A DNA stretch of 23,889 nucleotides from a virus. Every line of letters begins with the position of its first letter. The stretch's first letter is position 1. This document shows positions 1 through 6,835 of this stretch, one piece after another. The notes under the pieces were generated by a model. The model saw nothing but the letters and a program-made list of their open reading frames with translations, was not told where the DNA came from and did no database searches. The position numbers were made by a program, and so were the translations under genes. Where the stretch lies: positions 1 to 23,889 of IMG/VR virus record IMGVR_UViG_3300017703_001251. One strand, 5' to 3'.

Positions 1-1
1 T

Positions 2-424
2 ATCGCCGATGACTATCCGCAATCTAACCGTGAAAAATATATTAGAGCCTATACAATACATACGTTAAATGCTTATAATGATTGGAAAGATAGATCGGAT
101 TTTGAATTTATTTATGAAGTATATAAAAATGGAGATGATAATAAAAAAATCTCTATTATTCTGAATATAGCCCAAGTTTTAAATTTAACTCCTGAAATTT
201 CACTGGCCGCGGACCTTCTACATTATGTAGAAGTACTTTTACCGACAGCAGTTGCTCAAGATATTGAATATCCCTTATTAACCCAAAGCAGCATGCTTAG
301 TAAAGGGCACATAACCAATCAAGGAATTGTGGGGGGATATAAAGATACTTTATACCCTATTGAGATTAAAGCCATTGAAGAACTTGCTGAAAATTGGTTG
401 CAACAAAAAGGATATATGATATGA
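2..424 (+). CDS. Probable sulfotransferase, C-terminal fragment (5' end outside window)
   Basis: The frame is open from the window edge to TGA at 422-424 (140 codons visible). No catalytic P-loop is visible because the N-terminus is missing. The tail has a short motif SKGHITNQG, then YKDTLYPIEIKAIEE and NWLQQKGY at the end. This fits the C-terminal arrangement of PAPS-dependent sulfotransferases, where a basic/Gly loop is followed by a helix and a final LGY-like end. It also lines up loosely with the end of the sulfotransferase at 9059-9832 (GRSGHWGQY, then LLDYGYA). The stop overlaps the next start as ATGA (421-424), so the two are translationally coupled. The family call is inference. It could be another surface-glycan enzyme. 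Confidence 0.5.
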   Translation: MADDYPQSNREKYIRAYTIHTLNAYNDWKDRSDFEFIYEVYKNGDDNKKISIILNIAQVLNLTPEISLAADLLHYVEVLLPTAVAQDIEYPLLTQSSMLSKGHITNQGIVGGYKDTLYPIEIKAIEELAENWLQQKGYMI

Positions 425-425
425 A
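410..425 (+). repeat. Shared gene-junction sequence, copy 1 (one mismatch)
   Basis: GGATATATGATATGAA differs by one base from the identical 16-mers at 7761-7776 and 8617-8632. In all three copies the downstream ATG begins 11 bases after the first G. Here the upstream gene reads the element as Gly-Tyr-Met-Ile-stop. Confidence 0.6.
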
Positions 426-1302
426 AATTGCCTTGTGTTTGTCGGGGTATTTTGACTCCTTTAAAGATGGTTCTTCTAAGGGACAGGACGGTTATGAGTA
501 CATGCAAAGGCAAATATTTAACCATCCCGCCGCTGACGAAGGTATAGACGTGTTCTTTCACAATTGGGAACCTCACTTAGAGGATCACATCACCAAGATT
601 TATGAACCAAAAGGCTATATTGTTGAGCCTCAAATCGATTTCGTCGAGGTAGCAGAACGCAATAAAGTAAGCCGCCGTCATTTAGACCCATATAATCAGT
701 TGGGAAACTGGACGATGACTTCCAAGCAGGGCGCCGGATATGTAGGCCCTGAGCGTTTGCTAAGCCAATATTACTCCACACAGAAGTCTTTTGAACTTAA
801 GAAAGAGTATGAAGAAGAAAATGATTTTAAATATGACTGTGTTATTAAGTCACGCTTTGATCTGGGGCGAATCAATAGAAGCACTAGCGGCCCAGGAAAA
901 GTTAACCCTTATGCGTGTCAATGTATTAAATTTGACCCCACATTAAACATGGAGAAACTCTATATGGTTTACTGGGATCTTTTTAATGAAGGGCCCGCCG
1001 ACATGTGGTTCTACTCTAGTTCTGAGAACATGGATAATTTTTGTGAGTTATATCACAAAGTTTTAAAGGAATATTTGCAAGTAAATAGTGATTATAGGCT
1101 GACTGCTATGAGTGGATGGCCAGAGTCTAAGTTAAACGATTATCGTAGTAATGAAATGTTTAAACTACCAAACGACAGAACATCAAATCTTCATCGATAT
1201 CCCCCATTCCTAACAGTGAATGGAATTCTTTTAATGAAGTGGTTTTTAATGGACACCGGACTGTGGAACAAAGCTATAGCTCTCGAAGCAGAATGGGACT
1301 AA
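421..1302 (+). CDS. Glycosyltransferase-like protein (paralogue of 6832-7770)
   Basis: This 293-residue protein starts MKIALCLSG. I chose ATG 421 over an upstream in-frame start at 394 because it makes an ATGA overlap with the preceding stop and aligns with the start of its paralogue (MKKRLAICFSG). Visible landmarks are VFFHNWEP (about 45-51), a long stretch from SQYYSTQKS (115-123) to KYDCVIKSRFDL (138-149), and YSSSENM further on. The same landmarks occur in order at 6832-7770 (FVHFW, SQYHS, KYDYVMRARTDL, SSSDNM). The R-x-D-L element after a beta-strand resembles the DxD-like metal/nucleotide site of GT-A-fold proteins. This kind of protein is common in phage and algal-virus glycan clusters, but its donor and acceptor are unknown. 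The following gene begins 11 nt downstream after a strong AAAAGGAG site. Confidence 0.6.
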   Translation: MKIALCLSGYFDSFKDGSSKGQDGYEYMQRQIFNHPAADEGIDVFFHNWEPHLEDHITKIYEPKGYIVEPQIDFVEVAERNKVSRRHLDPYNQLGNWTMTSKQGAGYVGPERLLSQYYSTQKSFELKKEYEEENDFKYDCVIKSRFDLGRINRSTSGPGKVNPYACQCIKFDPTLNMEKLYMVYWDLFNEGPADMWFYSSSENMDNFCELYHKVLKEYLQVNSDYRLTAMSGWPESKLNDYRSNEMFKLPNDRTSNLHRYPPFLTVNGILLMKWFLMDTGLWNKAIALEAEWD

Positions 1303-1313
1303 AAGGAGAAAAA

Positions 1314-2714
1314 ATGAACATATTAATACCAATGGCTGGTTTAGGAAGAAGATTTAAGGAAGTAGGATATAGCTTACCGAAGCCTTTGATTGATGTCCAC
1401 GGAAAACCAATGATAGAACGAGTGATAGAGGGATTGAATATAGATGGAAACTATATCTTTGTTGTTCAAGAGAAACACATAGAAAGATATCATCTAGATG
1501 TAACACTAAGAAAGATTGCTCCTCATTGTAAGATCGTAACTTTGGATGGCCTAACAGAGGGTCAAGCTTGTAGCGCTCTTTTAGCAGAAAAACATATCGA
1601 TAATAATGAAGAATTGTTAATCGTTAATTGTGATAATTATTTTTTATGGGAAGTCGATCAATTTTTAGACAAAACTTCTCATAATGATTTCGATGGTATG
1701 ATCTTTACTTTCAAAGATGATTCGGGAAATCCTGGCTGGAGCTATGCTCAGGTAGATGATGATGGCCGCGTTATTCGAGTGGCGGAAAAGGAAGCTATTT
1801 CTGACACTGCCTTAGCTGGCGCATTTTATTGGCGCCGAGGTTCCGACTTCGTTAAATACACTAAGTCGATGATCGATAAAGATGTCCGTATTAATAATGA
1901 GTTTTATATTACTCCCACTTTTAATGAAGCTATAAGTGATGGTAAGATCATTTGTGATTACAATATTCTCGCGATGAGGTCCATGGACACCCCGGGGGAT
2001 CTAAAGGACTTTAAGAAATGGTTAGAGATTAAAAAAGTATCGTCAAAAGTAGAGAAGTTTATTGCAACTCCAAGACTAAAGAATAAGGATAAAAACATGT
2101 TAAAAAGTAGAAAGATGCAAAATGTATTAGAAGAAATACGACAAGGAAAGCCTATCATTCTGGTAGATGAATATGATCGCGAAAACGAAGGCGACATTGT
2201 TATTGCAGCAGAAATGTGTTCGGTAGACAATTTAGTGTTTACTATGAACAACGCTCGAGGACTTATGTGCATCCCATGCGCAGGTAGTATTCTTGATAGG
2301 TTAGAAATTCCTCCCATGGTAACAGATAATACCGACAAAAACGAAACACCCTTCACAGTATCGGTAGATGCTCGAGATGACACAACAACTGGAATGTCTG
2401 TGCAGGATAGATTAAAAACCCTCAGTGTGCTCTTAGACCTAGAGTCTGCCCCCGACGAACTGACGCGTCCAGGACATCTCTTTCCACTTCGGGCCCGCCC
2501 TAAACTCTTAAGAGAACGACGAGGGCACACTGAGGGTTCCATTCAACTAATGCACCTAGCCGGCTTACAGCCAATGGCTATGATTTGTGAAATTATGAAT
2601 GATGATGGCACCATGGCTAAGGGCGGCGATCTTAATAAGTTTGCTGTTGATCATGGTCTGAGTATAATTTCTATCGAGGAAGTCTATGAAGCAGCATATA
2701 ACGAGAGCTTATAA
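1314..2714 (+). CDS. Sugar-phosphate nucleotidyltransferase fused in frame to DHBP synthase (RibB)
   Basis: One open frame of 466 residues; ATG 1314 follows AAAAGGAG at 1301-1308. Residues 1-245 are an RmlA/GlmU-type nucleotidyltransferase: ILIPMAGLGRRF is the NTP-binding loop, then KPLIDVHGKPMI and the metal-site segment IVNCDNY. Residues about 246-261 are a Lys-rich linker. Residues 262-466 are a full-length DHBP synthase (ribulose 5-phosphate to 3,4-dihydroxy-2-butanone 4-phosphate plus formate, a riboflavin branch). It has YDRENEGDIVIAAE (metal-binding acidic motif, DRENEGD at 288-294), GLMCIPC, TTTGMSVQDR, RPGHLFPL, RRGHTEGS and CEIMNDDG. All the family's signature motifs are present, so activity is likely. 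An internal Shine-Dalgarno plus ATG at 2097 may also yield free RibB. Joining these two enzymes is not an arrangement I know. Confidence 0.88.
   Translation: MNILIPMAGLGRRFKEVGYSLPKPLIDVHGKPMIERVIEGLNIDGNYIFVVQEKHIERYHLDVTLRKIAPHCKIVTLDGLTEGQACSALLAEKHIDNNEELLIVNCDNYFLWEVDQFLDKTSHNDFDGMIFTFKDDSGNPGWSYAQVDDDGRVIRVAEKEAISDTALAGAFYWRRGSDFVKYTKSMIDKDVRINNEFYITPTFNEAISDGKIICDYNILAMRSMDTPGDLKDFKKWLEIKKVSSKVEKFIATPRLKNKDKNMLKSRKMQNVLEEIRQGKPIILVDEYDRENEGDIVIAAEMCSVDNLVFTMNNARGLMCIPCAGSILDRLEIPPMVTDNTDKNETPFTVSVDARDDTTTGMSVQDRLKTLSVLLDLESAPDELTRPGHLFPLRARPKLLRERRGHTEGSIQLMHLAGLQPMAMICEIMNDDGTMAKGGDLNKFAVDHGLSIISIEEVYEAAYNESL
2085..2099 (+). promoter_or_regulatory. Internal Shine-Dalgarno and ATG for a possible free RibB
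   Basis: AAGGA at 2085-2089 lies 7 nt upstream of an in-frame ATG (2097-2099), exactly at the start of the DHBP synthase domain (MLKSRK). This is a good ribosome-binding site inside the joint reading frame. It would give a 205-residue protein, close to the usual RibB length. The gene may therefore make both a fused and a free product, or the fusion may have arisen by loss of the upstream stop. Confidence 0.55.
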
Positions 2715-3636
2715 TTCTTTTTATGTAGATTCTTCCGGCGGTACCATTACCAAACAGAGTAAAGAACCCCGCCTTCGGGACGAGATTGTTTATTATGAAG
2801 CAATGCGGAATACACCCCATACCATTTTCTTCCCGCGCTTTTTGGGCTCTCGGTTCGAAGATGGAATGTATAAAATGGAGTTGGAATATTATGCCTATAA
2901 GAACTTGGGAGACTACATGGTTTATGAACCTTTTAACCGTGACTTTTGGGAGAAAGTAGCTCGATCCCTTCAGACCGTTTTGGGGCGATTTGCAGAAACT
3001 CGACAAAAGGGAGACTTTTCTTCCTATGCTCGAGCTATGTACATCGATAAAACCGAGAAATATTATCTAGATCTATTAAAAAACTCCAAATTTAAAGCCA
3101 TGAGTGAGAATGGAACGCTTAAGATAAATGGAGAACAGTATCTTAATTTCGGAGAAATTTGGGATGATGTGAAGGTTAAGATTGAAAAAGAACTTGCTAA
3201 CCTTCAACAGATGAGCGTCATTCACGGAGATATGTGTTTTTCTAATATCTTGTGTGGCATTAACTCAAAGACAGATACTTGTATCTTAAAGTTTGTAGAC
3301 CCACGCGGCCACTTCGGTGCTAGTGGTATTTTTGGTGATCCTCTTTATGATTATGCAAAACTCATTCATTCTTATGAAGGGAAGTATGAATACATCATCT
3401 ATGATCAATTTGCTCTTGAAGAAAACGAAAGTCTTACGGAATTCCACATCGCCTATCCGAACGCCAACCATCATCGCATTAAAGAAATATTTGGTGATTT
3501 TGGGCCCCCGAGTGCCCGGTTAATTGAAGGGCTAATTTATATTGGAATGTGCTCGCGTCATTATGATAGTGAGAAACGACAGACGGTGATGTATACCAAC
3601 GGGGTTCGTTTACTCAATGAGGCACTTTCGGAATGA
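2686..3636 (+). CDS. Choline/aminoglycoside-kinase-fold phosphotransferase
   Basis: This 316-residue protein has the protein-kinase-like APH/choline-kinase catalytic loop HGDMCFSNIL (H180, D182, N187) and the metal-binding segment LKFVDPRG (D205, DFG-equivalent), followed by GDPLYDYAKL. That last segment is typical of this fold in small-molecule kinases. The start at ATG 2686 is supported by GAGGA at 2676-2680 and overlaps the RibB end by 29 nt. The gene sits between a nucleotidyltransferase and a HAD phosphatase. Similar kinase-phosphatase-nucleotidyltransferase trios are frequent in bacterial capsule loci. The likely role is phosphorylating a sugar, polyol or amino-alcohol precursor before nucleotide activation. 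Antibiotic modification is very unlikely in this context. The substrate cannot be read from the sequence. Confidence 0.72.
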   Translation: MKQHITRAYNSFYVDSSGGTITKQSKEPRLRDEIVYYEAMRNTPHTIFFPRFLGSRFEDGMYKMELEYYAYKNLGDYMVYEPFNRDFWEKVARSLQTVLGRFAETRQKGDFSSYARAMYIDKTEKYYLDLLKNSKFKAMSENGTLKINGEQYLNFGEIWDDVKVKIEKELANLQQMSVIHGDMCFSNILCGINSKTDTCILKFVDPRGHFGASGIFGDPLYDYAKLIHSYEGKYEYIIYDQFALEENESLTEFHIAYPNANHHRIKEIFGDFGPPSARLIEGLIYIGMCSRHYDSEKRQTVMYTNGVRLLNEALSE

Positions 3637-3998
3637 AGATTTGCGTAGACCTAGACGGCACTATTTGTGAGACGAAAGAAAGCAGCCAGAGCTATAGAGA
3701 TGTGAAGCCTCTGCCTGGCGCCATTGACACATTAGAATTTTTAAAACAACGCGGTTATTATATTGTTATTTTCACGGCGCGCAATATGCGTACGTGTGAG
3801 AATAATTTAGGCCGTATCATAGCGAACCAAGGAAAGATTGTAATTGATTGGTTAGAGAAATATTGTGTTCCCTATGATGAACTGTTATTTGGAAAACCCC
3901 ATGTCGATTTCTTTATTGACGACAAAGGGATAAAATTTACAAATTGGAAAGATGTTAAAGATACATTATTAAACGCCGAGGAGGAGAAAAATGTTTGA
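3633..3998 (+). CDS. Small HAD-family phosphatase, capsule-biosynthesis type
   Basis: This 121-residue protein contains the complete small HAD core. Motif I is VDLDGT (nucleophile D6, acid D8), motif II is IFTARN (T48), the conserved Lys is in FGKPHVD (K88), and motif IV is FFIDDKG (D96, D97). There is no cap domain, like the short phosphatases found in capsule clusters that act on sugar phosphates. Its ATG overlaps the kinase stop (ATGA), and its end overlaps the transaldolase-like gene by 8 nt, so the three are a tight translational unit. The obvious inference is that it removes a phosphate from the product of the kinase or from a sugar bisphosphate. The exact substrate is unknown. Confidence 0.78.
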   Translation: MKICVDLDGTICETKESSQSYRDVKPLPGAIDTLEFLKQRGYYIVIFTARNMRTCENNLGRIIANQGKIVIDWLEKYCVPYDELLFGKPHVDFFIDDKGIKFTNWKDVKDTLLNAEEEKNV

Positions 3999-4788
3999 TT
4001 TCTTTTTTGATACTGCTGATATATTATATGTTCAGAGCGCATGGTCCGCGCTGAACGCTACGATTGATCCCACACATGTAAGAGGGATTACTACAAATCC
4101 CAATGCCTTTATGAAGGAAGACATGCATAGACTTGAAGAGTGGACAGCCCATTTACCAAAGCTATGTGAGTTGGTATCAACGATTCGAGGTGATGATCAA
4201 GGAGTTGTATATGTGCAAGCGCCCAACTCCCATATGAGCCCTCAAGACGTTCTACGTTGGGCTGACTATATCCACACTTTCACCGATGGACAGACTCCCC
4301 TAGGGCTTAAGATAGCGCCTTTTCATCCTGTTTTAGAGGTAGTAGATGAATTAAATGAACTTATGGAGGTAAATGTAACTGGTGTGGCCGATTGCAGCAC
4401 CGCCCTTTCATGCTTTACTTATAATGTAAGATATGTTAGTCTTATTCCAGGTCGAATGGAGGAACAAGGTATAGATGCATGCGCCCATTTGGCTTTTGCA
4501 CAAAAGAGAAAAAACGACTCAGCCGAAATTATAGCAGGAAGCATGCGTACTATTGAAGGGTTAGAGCGTGTATGTAATCTTGGGGCGGTTCCCACTATTG
4601 GAACGCGAGTCTGGGATGAGATTTTCAAAGAAGATTCCAAACTCTTATCGTCCTTTGAGAAAAAGACGATAAACTATGATAAATTTTCGCCATTTATTAA
4701 CCACGCCAACAGATGGCTTTCGGAGTCTTTCTTTGAACAAATGGATGCTTGTGGAAAACAGGCTGATGAAGACTTTATGAACTTGTGA
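3991..4788 (+). CDS. Transaldolase / fructose-6-phosphate aldolase-like protein
   Basis: This 265-residue TIM-barrel aldolase-like protein has the family's Schiff-base lysine in LGLKIAP (K107). Other matches to family positions are FFFDTAD (D7), GITTNPN (N36), NVTGVAD (T130), YVSLIPGRM (S150, R155) and IAGSMRT (S184). It is longer than the roughly 215-220-residue TalC of cyanophages, with extra sequence before the GITTNP loop and between that loop and the lysine. Its start is preceded by a strong GAGGAGG. Family members move dihydroxyacetone units between sugar phosphates in the non-oxidative pentose phosphate pathway. In cyanophages TalC is thought to steer carbon toward pentoses. Here the gene lies in a sugar-activation operon near a RibB domain, so it may make or consume a glycan precursor instead. 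The substrate is uncertain. Confidence 0.75.
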   Translation: MFDFFFDTADILYVQSAWSALNATIDPTHVRGITTNPNAFMKEDMHRLEEWTAHLPKLCELVSTIRGDDQGVVYVQAPNSHMSPQDVLRWADYIHTFTDGQTPLGLKIAPFHPVLEVVDELNELMEVNVTGVADCSTALSCFTYNVRYVSLIPGRMEEQGIDACAHLAFAQKRKNDSAEIIAGSMRTIEGLERVCNLGAVPTIGTRVWDEIFKEDSKLLSSFEKKTINYDKFSPFINHANRWLSESFFEQMDACGKQADEDFMNL

Positions 4789-4795
4789 GATAAAA

Positions 4796-5515
4796 ATGTA
4801 TGTAGCTGTTTTTTATTCCCACTCTGATTATTCGGATGTGTGGCCTGTGATGTTTGAACAAATGGACAAACATCTTCCTTCTTGTAAGAAATACTTATTT
4901 TCCGATCAAACTACAACGGCTGTAGAAAGAGACAATTGGACCCTCATAACATATGATGATACTCTGCGTTATCAACAACGTATGGTATTTTGTTTAGACC
5001 AAGTTGAAGAAGAGATAATCTTATTTCATCATGAAGATATGTTTTTATATAACCCACCACAATATGAGACTTTACTTCAAATAGCAAACACTATTCATAA
5101 TAATGAAATAGATATTGTTAAATTAATCTGCGCGAGTTACGGCCCTATTACATTTAAAAACACAACCTCAGTCCCATGTATATACAAAAATCCATCTCGC
5201 TTACAGTTTGCCATTCAGCCTAGTTTGTGTAATAAATCTAAGCTTAGGTTAATATATGATAAAACAGGTGGTAACAACATATGGGAATTTGAAGCGTACT
5301 CTTCAGCAGTTAGTCATTACTATAATATACGCACAGGTATGACCCATTCCCCACAGGATGCTAAAAGAGGTGAATACCATTGGGATAGCAGTATTTATCC
5401 TTATTTTGCGACAGCGGTTGTCAAAGGTAAGTGGAATTTTACAGAATATGAAAGCAAATTAAAGCCGGTTTTAGAAGAAAACGGCATAGACTTTGACGTG
5501 AGAGGAACATGTTAA
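4796..5515 (+). CDS. Unrecognised protein, possibly glycosyltransferase-like
   Basis: This 239-residue soluble-looking protein has no signal peptide or membrane segment. I do not recognise the family with confidence. It begins with a hydrophobic strand (MYVAVFYSHSD). It then shows three acidic short motifs after predicted strands: FSDQ (about 36-38), ITYDDTLRY (about 51-59) and ILFHHEDMFLY (about 75-85). The spacing and the last element recall GT-A-fold glycosyltransferases, in which an acidic motif after a hydrophobic strand binds metal and sugar nucleotide. That reading is inference. Its ATG lies 8 nt after the transaldolase stop with only a weak GAG site. Its end overlaps the next gene by 7 nt. 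Confidence 0.5.
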   Translation: MYVAVFYSHSDYSDVWPVMFEQMDKHLPSCKKYLFSDQTTTAVERDNWTLITYDDTLRYQQRMVFCLDQVEEEIILFHHEDMFLYNPPQYETLLQIANTIHNNEIDIVKLICASYGPITFKNTTSVPCIYKNPSRLQFAIQPSLCNKSKLRLIYDKTGGNNIWEFEAYSSAVSHYYNIRTGMTHSPQDAKRGEYHWDSSIYPYFATAVVKGKWNFTEYESKLKPVLEENGIDFDVRGTC

Positions 5516-6150
5516 CACTAAAACTCGTAATATTTGATTTAGATGGCGTTCTCGTAGATGCATGTGAATGGCATCGAGCAGCTTTAAATGAATCATTGAA
5601 AGAAATATGCGGATATGAAATTTCTTTAGAGGATCACTATAATGTCTTCAATGGTCTTCCAACCCAGGTAAAATTAAATAAATTAACTCAGGGCGGCATC
5701 ATTTCGGAGGACATGCATAATAGCATATATCATTTGAAACAACAAAAAACTATTGAGGTGGTCGAACAAAAAGCTTCGATAGCAGTAGACAAAATGGAAC
5801 TAATTAAATGGCTTAAAGCCAAAGACATAAAAGTAGCGTGTTTTACGAATAGCATCAGAGAGACGGCACATCTCATGCTAAAGAAAACCGGGGTATATGA
5901 TTTATTAGAAATGGTTGTGACCAACCAGGATGTAGAAAAAGCAAAGCCTGACCCAGAGGGATATATAAAAGTTCTAGAACATTTTAATATTGATAAAACA
6001 TCAACTATTATTATAGAAGACTCTCCTAAAGGCTTGGAAGCAGCGTATGCCTCGGGTTGTCATGTTATGCGGGTAAAGAACCCAACAGATGTAAATATAG
6101 AATTTTTTAAGGAGCACATGAATGAAAATTTTAATTCCTATGGCAGGTGA
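5509..6150 (+). CDS. HAD phosphatase, beta-phosphoglucomutase-like
   Basis: This 213-residue HAD hydrolase has an alpha-helical cap. Motif I is VIFDLDGVLVD (D10, D12), motif II is ACFTNS, the Lys motif is KAKPDPEGY, and motif IV is IIIEDSPKGLEAA. The cap lies between motifs I and II, as in beta-phosphoglucomutase and 2-deoxyglucose-6-phosphatase relatives. Most of these act on sugar phosphates. It is a different HAD subfamily from the short capless phosphatase at 3633-3998. It overlaps the upstream gene by 7 nt and the downstream nucleotidyltransferase by 29 nt. It probably prepares or trims a sugar phosphate for that enzyme. Phosphatase versus mutase cannot be decided here. Confidence 0.82.
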   Translation: MLTLKLVIFDLDGVLVDACEWHRAALNESLKEICGYEISLEDHYNVFNGLPTQVKLNKLTQGGIISEDMHNSIYHLKQQKTIEVVEQKASIAVDKMELIKWLKAKDIKVACFTNSIRETAHLMLKKTGVYDLLEMVVTNQDVEKAKPDPEGYIKVLEHFNIDKTSTIIIEDSPKGLEAAYASGCHVMRVKNPTDVNIEFFKEHMNENFNSYGR

Positions 6151-6835
6151 GGGAAGTCGTTTCGTAAAAGAAGGATACACTTTTCCAAAACCGCTAATTG
6201 ATGTTAATGGAAAACCCATGATTCAGACTGTTGTAGAAAACCTCGATTTTGATTGTGAGTATATCTTCTTGGTAAGAAGCGAGCACGTCGAACAATATAG
6301 CGGGCTTATTGATACACTCGATAGAATCACCAACGGCAAATTTAAATATGTATCGGTTAAGGATTTAACCGAAGGGGCAGCATGCACCGCATTGCTGGCT
6401 GAAGAATATATCAATAACGATGAGGATCTTTTAATAGCTAATTCTGATCAGTATATCGAATATGAGCCGCAGAACTTTAACATATTAAAGAATTTAACTT
6501 CTGTGGATGCAATGGTTTTTACGTTTAATGCGGTACACCCCAAGTGGTCTTTTGTCAAAACAAATTCGCGAGGTTTTGTGGTGGAAGTGGCCGAAAAACG
6601 GCCTATTTCTAATATTGCAACTTGTGGTATCTATTGGTATCGCAAGGGCAGTGACTTTGTAAGATACGCCAATCAGATGATAGAGAAAGACATCAGAGTT
6701 AATAATGAGTTCTATATCGCGCCAGTTTATAATGAATTGATAGATGCCGGCAAGACTCTTGTTCCGTTTTACGTTCATGAAATGTGGGGGATAGGAACTC
6801 CGGAAGATCTTCGGAGGTTTTTAAAAGAGAAATGA
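6122..6835 (+). CDS. Sugar-phosphate nucleotidyltransferase, stand-alone paralogue
   Basis: This 237-residue RmlA/GlmU-type nucleotidyltransferase has the NTP loop ILIPMAGEGSRF, then PKPLIDVNGKPMI, LTEGAACTALLAEEYI, metal-site segment LIANSDQY, and ending GIGTPEDLRRF. It is clearly a paralogue of residues 1-245 at 1314-2714: NNEFYI, TEG-AC-ALLAE and GSDFV-Y are shared. It lacks the RibB extension and stops just after the TPEDL helix, which marks where the fused protein's extra domain was added. ATG 6122 is preceded by AAGGAG and overlaps the HAD gene's end. It activates a sugar 1-phosphate as an NDP-sugar. The base and sugar are unknown. Confidence 0.86.
   Translation: MKILIPMAGEGSRFVKEGYTFPKPLIDVNGKPMIQTVVENLDFDCEYIFLVRSEHVEQYSGLIDTLDRITNGKFKYVSVKDLTEGAACTALLAEEYINNDEDLLIANSDQYIEYEPQNFNILKNLTSVDAMVFTFNAVHPKWSFVKTNSRGFVVEVAEKRPISNIATCGIYWYRKGSDFVRYANQMIEKDIRVNNEFYIAPVYNELIDAGKTLVPFYVHEMWGIGTPEDLRRFLKEK

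Noticed and set aside
1958-2542. Long antisense open frame (194 codons) over the nucleotidyltransferase-RibB gene
   Set aside because: The + strand frame carries clear family motifs; the antisense translation has no recognisable domain and is a coding shadow.
2686-3636. Antibiotic-resistance kinase
   Set aside because: The APH-like fold also covers choline, sugar and amino-alcohol kinases. The surrounding sugar genes make a biosynthetic kinase much more likely.
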